A stretch of DNA of 64,000 nucleotides from Bimuria novae-zelandiae CBS 107.79 (taxonomy: Eukaryota; Ascomycota; Dothideomycetes; Pleosporales; Didymosphaeriaceae). Each line of letters starts with the position of its first letter. Positions within the stretch are counted from its first letter, which is position 1. The DNA is taken from assembly GCA_010015655.1 (NCBI GenBank), contig ML976740.1, forward strand, positions 204,884-268,883, written 5' to 3'. Of the stretch, positions 58,028-64,000 are shown in pieces. A program made the translations under genes and the position numbers. Below the pieces are notes generated by a model. That model was not told where the DNA came from, did no database searches, and worked only from the letters and a program-made list of their open reading frames with translations.

Positions 58028-58681
58028 ATGCCAACTCTTGGTTTCGCTGGCGAGGCATCCAAGGACAAAGACATCGTAGCCCTCACCATGGGTCGGTACC
58101 AGGCTGCCATCTACCGCTTCTCCGACCGCTACTTCGATGCCATGCTCAACCTGATCACCGTGGCCCACGATCTCGGCGTTCTCGGTGAGGAGATGAACGT
58201 GAAGCTTTACGAGCGCGAGAGCATCGTCATGGAACCCAAGGTCTATGCGCTCGCGTGTGAGGCCCTGCGCGCCAACACCGCTTCCAGCAAGCTCACCAAG
58301 GAGAACCTCGAGGCCCACGAGGCTGGTGTGGCTCGCGAGCCCCCGGGCCTCTCTCACAAGGATACGCTAGGATTCCTTAACATGGAGCTCAAGGTCTCCT
58401 GCATGTGTGTTGAGACGCTAGAGGTGGGACTGGAGGAGCTGGAGGCTCTGCGTGAAGTGAGTGTGGCACTGCCGAAAAATCTGCCTTTGATGGAGGACGA
58501 GGCATCAGATGAGTTTGTGGACAACATGTGCCGAAGTATGTTGTACTTGCTTTCTTGGTGACTGGATGAATGTGCTGGCGGTGATTCAGCGCAAATTCTT
58601 GCGGAGCGCGAGGATCGCGAGGTGGCTGGTAATGTCGTGAGGGGGTGCGATGTGCTTGCGACCGGAGCTGCTGAGGCTTAG
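58028..58681 (+). CDS. hypothetical protein, spliced, helical
   Basis: Exons 58028..58535 and 58590..58681 (54-nt intron GTATGT...ATTCAG) give 199 aa from the first in-frame ATG. The second exon adds QILAEREDREVAGNVVRG and ends DVLATGAAEA. The protein is rich in helices (MGRYQAAIYRFSDRYFDAML, EELEALREVSVALPKNL) and has no signal peptide, membrane segment or recognised domain. The frame upstream of the ATG is open and coding-like back to the TATA box at 57704, so the true N-terminus may be longer. Not recognised; function unknown. Confidence 0.65.
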
Positions 58682-59164
58682 AGGGACCTGGCACCTTGGT
58701 GTGCCTTCCCTCCCGTGGTCTGAAGGTTCTCTGGTCATGATGTGCGGATGAGCATGTGTATATTTCGACGGGCTATGAGTTCGGTAATGACATTGAGATG
58801 AGTTCCTGAAGGCACGCGCCTTCCACAAGTGCAGGAATGTTTGAACGAGAGAAATTGCTTTGCCTCTTGGTCTATAGCAAACGATTGAACATTATCCGGC
58901 TTACTGTATCTTCCCGGAGTGAGAGCTGAACCTCACACCTTCGCGTGTCATGACGTAGCCTAAGGAGTTCTTATAAAAGCACTTGGGAGCAATGACAAAA
59001 AAGTGCCATGGACCTCCTTTCGTGAACAGCACCCACAGGCCGGCTTCCCTCGGTCTGAAAACCAAACACACCCTCTATCGCTCATTCCCTTTCCCTTTCC
59101 CTTTCCCAACCCAAACTAGCAGCCGCCATCCACCTCACCTCCCCTACCACACCACACGCCCAAC
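58682..59164. other. intergenic, promoter of next gene
   Basis: Contains a CT-rich stretch with four TTTCCC-type units (59084-59110) shortly before the next start, a common fungal promoter feature. Nothing else recognised. Confidence 0.45.
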
Positions 59165-60135
59165 ATGTCCGCCGCCACGCGATCCACCCTCCCCACCACG
59201 CAAGACCTCTCGCCCTCCTGCGTCTTCCACATCCGCGGCACCACATCACCCCTACCCGCGCCTACCAACCCAGCCACGCCCTCCAACGGCTTCGCTCTCG
59301 ACCCTCCCTCCACCACACCCCTTCCCGCCGAAACAAACGCAGAATGGCTGATCAACTACCGCGCGCTCCTCGACCGCCTGCGCGCTCAGCGCACCACCTC
59401 ACCAGCTCATATCGCTGCTCTGTACGCCATCTGCATCGACAGAATCGCCGCTGTGGTGCAGTACCTTGAGAAGCGCGACGCGGACGCGGCGTGGGCGGAG
59501 ACGAGGCCGTATTTGAGATTTAGCGCGGAGGAAGATAGGGAGATGGGGGCGCATGCGAAATTTATGCTGGGGGTGGATGCGCAGAAGATTTGGGTGATGG
59601 ATGCGTTGGTAGGGGAGGAGGAGGGCTTGGATAGAGGAGGGGGAGAGAGTGAAGTTATGCAGAGGTGGAGAGGTATGTTTGTTTTATAGTCTTTGACGAT
59701 GATGGGATGGGCGAGATGAGCTGACTTGGGACACAGATGCAGTTTGCAAGATGTACGCGCGGTGTTCTGGGACATTGAGGTCTGAGATTGACGTTTCTGC
59801 ATTGGCTGGCACATCTGGCGATGAAGCGCGGTCGTTGGAGTTTAGTAAGCGGCTCGTTGGCGGTGCTGTTGGAAAATCGATGAGGTATGTCATCAGAAAC
59901 GGGAGTTTTTTTTTTCAATTCTCGTCGGATCTAACATTTGTGTAGTATCGTTCTGCAGCTCAAACCTTACGGTAGCTGGCGCTACTCTGTCAGCTGCACG
60001 CCCGAAGGCGATGTGGAATTGGAAGACACGAAACGACAGATGAATATGGCTTCGATGATTATAGAGGAAAATTTGCTGGATTGGAAATCCGTTGAGAGCG
60101 AAGATGGTCAAGATAGCGAGATCGAGGACGGTTAA
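59165..60135 (+). CDS. hypothetical protein, three exons, acidic C-terminus
   Basis: Exons 59165..59672, 59737..59884 and 59946..60135 give 281 aa; introns of 64 and 61 nt (GTATGT...CACAG and GTATGT...TGTAG). The N-terminus is Thr/Pro-rich (about 1-55), followed by a helical region (AEWLINYRALLDRLRAQRTT, AALYAICIDRIAAVVQYLEK). The last exon has IVLQLKPYGSWRYSVSC, EGDVELEDTKRQMNMASMII and an acidic end SEDGQDSEIEDG. No signal peptide, membrane helix or known catalytic motif. The family is not recognised; the spliced frame, clean starts and codon use support a real gene. Confidence 0.75.
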
Positions 60136-60810
60136 GAATACCAGGTGGGTAGCGGACGACGCGTGGCGATCGGCTCGGCAATTGCAAGTTCTAAGGTTAC
60201 AGATGTGTCTGACTGAAAAGCCATGCTGTTTAGGTAGCTCTGGCTTATTAGATATCTGCGATATCCGAACTTGCTACCGTTCAAACATGCAACGAGCTTT
60301 TTATCAATTGAGTCGATCAATTATATACCATGTTCCCTTTCAGGTTGCTTCTAAGGTTCCTTTCTTCGTTCCTTGGTAACCCATCGAAGAATTCAAAGTA
60401 CCTTCTACACACACGACAGCAATAGCGTCTCCCCATTCCCTCGCCAAATCAAAAAGTCACCGCGGAAGGAGGCAGACTTTCACAACCCATGGGCTGCCCT
60501 AGAGACATCTTGAGAGTACTTGAGCCTTGTCCAATCTTCTCCTTTGGAGCTTCGCAAGACAGAACTCAATTGGTGCCTCCTACCCTGCTGGTCCAGTCTC
60601 CAAAAAGCAAACAAATACCTATACCCACCCTAACGAATCGCCCACGCCTTCCAAACTTAGCTGTATACGCCGCCAAGCCCAGTCCATCCACTCCGTCCCC
60701 TCCCTCCAATCGACTCTCCTCGTGCGAATCGCAGCGTTAACTCCGGGAGCTCCAACATTCGTCCACGATATTACTCCTCACGCCGCCCTGCTAGTGCCGT
60801 AGCGCTGGGT
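60136..60810. other. gene-free interval
   Basis: Between convergent genes. Plus-strand open frames at 60489-60802 lack any domain and look like noise. Confidence 0.45.
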
Positions 60811-61143
60811 CTAACCTGAGTGATTCGCCGCGCGGAGCCCATGCGAAAGGTCCACTTCTCCCCAAACGTACCTGCATGGTATCATTTGAAAAACGGCCCA
60901 AGTATAGGTATACAAACCACGGGAGGCGAAACCTCGATACCGGATGCAGCGAATGAAAGCTCACCTGATGATATTTTCGCCTGCATGTAAATAGCCTCCT
61001 CGCACTTGCGGGCGCTCTTGGTCCCAGTCTACAAAGTGGTCGACGCCTGCGCTAAAAGTGTGGTGAAAGTCGCTAGCTGCAAGTGGTAATATTGTCATCG
61101 GCTCGAGTAAGGATGTGGTGGTGAGCGGCTGAAAAATGCGCAT
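60811..61143 (-). CDS. small protein (79 aa), spliced, unknown family
   Basis: Exon 1 (60965..61143) and exon 2 (60811..60871) are joined by a 93-nt intron (GTGAGC...TGCAG) within an Arg codon. The protein reads MRIFQPLTTTSLLEPMTILP, then SDFHHTFSAGVDHFVDWDQE, RPQVRGGYLHAGENIIRYVW, and ends GEVDLSHGLRAANHSG before TAG (60811-60813). Composition is soluble and protein-like (aromatic and charged residues well spread), and splice sites keep the frame. No signal peptide or known motif. It is divergent from the SDR gene at 61429, with 285 bp between the starts. Not recognised; it could be a conserved small fungal protein or the start of a longer one. Confidence 0.5.
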
Positions 61144-61428
61144 GAAGGTGGACGACGTTAATCAGATTGTGAAGCAGCGCATTCGGGGCGGTGAAAGGGG
61201 CTTGGCCAGGTAATCGATGGTGCGATGTGCCGTGGGTTACAAATTAAATGTGTTTCCAAGACATGGTTGACTCGAATGAAGTGACCGAGCTACGTGAGTG
61301 TCCAAGTTGAGCTGTCTACTTTAAAGGGTTTCCCCTTCTGCTGAAACTCAACTTACAACTAACTCATCATCTTCAAACTCAAGCATTCTCATTTATAACA
61401 TCTTCTTTCGAATTCCAACTCCAACTCA

Positions 61429-62438
61429 ATGATGTCCCGCTACGATGAAGCCCACGCCAACCCCCAGGGCCCTGGAGATGCCCGCCCGACTGCCTTGCAG
61501 ATCATCAAGGACGAGGGCGCTGAGGGAACTCTGAAGGGCCAGGTCATTGTCATCACCGGTGTCTCTGCCGGCATCGGTATCGAGACCGCCCGCGCCCTCG
61601 CCACTACAGGCGCCAAACTGTTTCTCACGATCCGCAACCTTGAGAAGGCCCAAAACGCCCTCAAGGGCGTCTTCGATCCTTCCACCATGGAGCTCGTTAA
61701 GATGGACAACGCAAGTCTCGCTTCGGTCCGCGAGGCCGCCAATGCCATCTTGGCCAAGACGTCCAAGATCCATCTCCTTGTCGAGAACTCGAGAACGCTG
61801 GTATTATGGCAATCCCGAACCTCGAGCACACCGCCGAAGGCCACGAGCTCCAGTTCGGCACCAACCACCTGTCCCACTTCCTCTTCTTCAAGCTCTTGGA
61901 ACCCACTCTTCTTGCCGCCGCCACCCCGGAGCTGCCGTCCCGTGTCGTCGTCCTCTCTTCTTCAGCGCACAACGTCCATGGGCTCAACGTCTCGGATAAC
62001 TACGACTTCCAAAAGGGCGGCTACGAGCCCAATGTTGCCTATGGCCAATCCAAGACGGCCAACATTTACATGGCGAACGAAATTGAGCGTCGCTACGGCT
62101 CGAAGAACTTGCACGCCACGAGCCTCCACCCCGGTATCATCAACACGGAGCTGATTCGCCACCTGCCCAAGGAAGCCCTCGAGGGGTTCAAGGCCGTGTA
62201 TCCCTTGATGAAGAGCATTGAACAGGGTGCCGCAACAACGGTGTGGGCCGCCGTTGGAAAGCAATGGAAAGACAAGGGCGGCAAGTACCTTGCCAACTGC
62301 CAAGAGATAGGTCTGATCAAGTCAGACGAGGAGAAGTTCATCTCCAATGGGTATGCACCGCACGCCTATGATGTGGAGGAGGCCAAGAGGCTGTGGCGCG
62401 ACTCGCTCAAGATGGTAGGATTGCCCGCAGAGGATTAG
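61429..62438 (+). pseudogene. short-chain dehydrogenase/reductase broken by an 8-bp duplication
   Basis: Frame 1 from ATG 61429 gives the SDR N-terminus with the NAD(P)-binding motif ITGVSAGIGIETARAL and ends its homology at SKIHLLVEN. A tandem TCGAGAAC duplication (61781-61788 and 61789-61796) shifts the frame. Frame 2 then continues AGIMAIPNLEHTAEGHELQF, SRVVVLSSSAHNVHG (catalytic Ser), YGQSKTANIY (YxxxK) and reaches TAG... at 62438 after GLPAED. Without one copy of the repeat, the protein would be a normal retinol-dehydrogenase-like SDR of about 334 aa. The break falls exactly before the conserved NAG motif. It may be a true recent mutation or a sequencing or assembly error; all else is intact. 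Confidence 0.85.
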
Positions 62439-62508
62439 AAGAACAAGGAGTGAAGCGGCTGGTATGTAGTCGAAGTATTCAAAATTTAGACCTTATCTAA
62501 CGTAGCGG

Positions 62509-63544
62509 CTAGCTTTCCAATTCAGAAATTCGTATAGGTTCTTCTCCCCGAATCAATCGCCAGCGGTTGGTTGATTCCAGAAGCTCGTTGCATCCCTCCC
62601 AAAGAAACGACCATTTCGCGAGAAAGCCAGGGGTTGCCTCCCAACTGGATGAGTCGGATGGCTCGCCCCAAACAATAAGTCCCCTACGATCTCCAGTTAC
62701 CTCATCTTCGTATGATTTTGCCTTGGGATGGCGGGCCTTGTTCGTTTTAGGGTCGGAGATGGTCATGGTGACGGGCATGTTTGGTCGGGTTGGAGACTGC
62801 CTGTTACCCATGAGCTCACCGATGAGATCCTCTAGTAGGTTCCAATGATCAAAATCCCCTTGGTGCTTGATAAGATTGTCACGTATGTGGGGGAAGGGAA
62901 ACATGCTGATCCAGATTGAGTGCGAGCGGGTCAGCTGGAGTTGAGTCGGAACCAAGGCGCGGGGAAGATTGGAATCCAGGGGATAGACGATCGCGTCGTC
63001 ATGGTAAAGCCTGCTGATGGGACAGATGCTTGGAGCCAGAGGGTCTTGAGAACAGCTCTGGAAGAGATTTAATATGCGCTTGTTACAAATGAAAGCGCGG
63101 AAGACATTATACTGGACAAGATGCAGGAGGTGGTCGGTTGAGAGAGGGAAAATGATAGCTGGAGGACTTAGAGAGGGCTCGGCATGGGCTGGAATACCGG
63201 CGCGCCTGGATGTGGACACCAATTTACTGACGCGTGTGCCTTTTGATGTGGACGAGGCATTTTGCAATGCAGAGTCGTCGAATTCATCGAGACGCCAACG
63301 CTTGACATGGAACGGGAGCGACGTCTGAACAGACCCTGGGTCTTGCCCCCTCATCCGCATTCCTACACACTTCATGAACCCTGGACGGGAGAAGACATTG
63401 AAGGGAAGACTCACGACGTGCTCTTTGGTTTTTCCGATTTTGGATTTTCCTGCGCTGCTTGTTGGGTTTGGCCTCCGCGCAATGGCCGGGATTGATCGCG
63501 TTGCCCTCGCCCGAGGACGACGATTGAGACGGGTAGTGTTCCAT
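62509..63544 (-). CDS. bZIP-type transcription factor with DUF3425
   Basis: Exon 1 (63415..63544) and exon 2 (62509..63362) with a 52-nt intron (GTGAGT...TGTAG) give 327 aa. Residues about 25-60 form a basic region (KPNKQRRKIQNRKNQRARRM) followed by RMRGQDPGS, but no clear leucine zipper. The C-terminal two thirds match DUF3425: FPLSTDHLLHLVQYNVFRAF, HSIWISMFPFPHIRDNLIKH, GLIVWGEPSDSSSWEATPGF and LLESTNRWRLIRGEEP. Such proteins are nuclear regulators common in Pezizomycotina. The splice restores the basic region that an unspliced reading loses. It is tail-to-tail with the SDR (70 bp apart). Confidence 0.88.
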
Positions 63545-64000
63545 TCTATTTGGGTCACTGTAGTTCCAAAAACATATAGCTGCAGTAACGTAGTGGGAAT
63601 AGAGAGAACAAAGCGAGCCAGCTGGGCCTAGTCTATGAAGTTGAGATGTGTCGGTCGTAATCAGCGGCAGTGAAGGCCTGTACACGCAGATGCGGAGACA
63701 AAACGACGGCGGCTCCAGATCCGATGGTAAACGTTTTAGTGAGGCACCAAGTGGCTAGCGCTGCGCTTTTTGTCTTGGCTAATCTAGTACAAAAAGGGTA
63801 AAAGTGACACTATGCGAGTCGTCGTAGGCTGCGGGTGCCACGACACCTGACCGCCACATTAATTTCAGTCAGGTTTTGTTCAAACAATTATAAATCACTC
63901 GCAGGACGCACCACCCCCTGCACTAATTCTTGGGACACTCCGCGCTGAGGTAAGCAGCACCGGCCATTAGTCTTAACACCACGATTTATTCAGCGCTGCG
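63545..64000. other. upstream region of the DUF3425 gene
   Basis: Promoter side of the minus-strand regulator, then sequence to the window end. An open minus frame (to 63685) only extends the first exon upstream; the MEHYPSQ start is preferred because of its position before the basic region. No repeat seen. Confidence 0.4.

Noticed and set aside
43911..63544. Secondary-metabolite gene cluster (MFS, SDR, regulator)
   Set aside because: No backbone synthase (PKS, NRPS, terpene) is present, and housekeeping genes (EDC4, ERD2) lie between them.
1..64000. tRNA, rRNA or CRISPR array
   Set aside because: No complete T-arm or anticodon structure found and no regularly spaced short repeats; a few GTTCGAA words lie in coding or random sequence.

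Overview
The window looks like nuclear DNA of a filamentous ascomycete (Pezizomycotina, plausibly a dothideomycete). It has short GT-AG introns (47-119 nt), Zn2Cys6 and bZIP-DUF3425 regulators, a CAP secreted protein, a GH85 glycosidase and a fungal EDC4. Its repeats show C-to-T/G-to-A decay typical of repeat-induced point mutation (RIP). No tRNA, rRNA or CRISPR was seen.

Left arm (1-16.6 kb). A decayed hAT transposon is followed by a divergent pair: a multi-TM protein with C-terminal repeats, and an ArsB/NhaD-CitT-like permease. Next come a secreted CAP/PR-1 protein, an epoxide-hydrolase pseudogene, a protein-kinase pseudogene with four in-frame stops, and an intact Zn2Cys6 regulator.

Transposon island (about 17-43 kb). 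Nested elements have cut into an F-box gene and an LRR-like gene. The left block holds four pogo/Fot1-like DDE elements (called TE1-TE4 here), all with TA target sites, plus a 5'-truncated Tad-like LINE with a 14-bp target duplication. Insertion order can be read from interrupted terminal repeats. The right block is an AT-rich degenerate pogo-like element (TE8). It carries a solo LTR and a complete Ty3/gypsy chromodomain retrotransposon (460-bp LTRs, target duplication GATAG) that itself contains a pogo-like element (TE5). A second, inverted copy of TE5 (TE6, same 1847-bp length) and a piggyBac-like element (TE7) follow. The pogo-like families share one terminal design: a short outer segment followed by two direct copies of a 17-18 bp motif whose sequence is family-specific. 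The retrotransposon also carries an antisense Cys-rich ORF beside its 3' LTR.

Right arm (43.5-64 kb). This is ordinary gene-dense euchromatin: a His/Cys-repeat secreted protein, an MFS transporter, an EDC4/Pdc1-like decapping scaffold, a cytosolic-type endo-beta-N-acetylglucosaminidase (GH85), the ER retention receptor ERD2, two unrecognised spliced genes, a 79-aa spliced small gene, an SDR broken by an 8-bp tandem duplication, and a bZIP-DUF3425 regulator. These genes do not form an obvious pathway cluster. Many nonsense changes in host genes next to the repeats fit TGG-to-stop or CAR-to-stop transitions, as expected if RIP leaked from the repeats.
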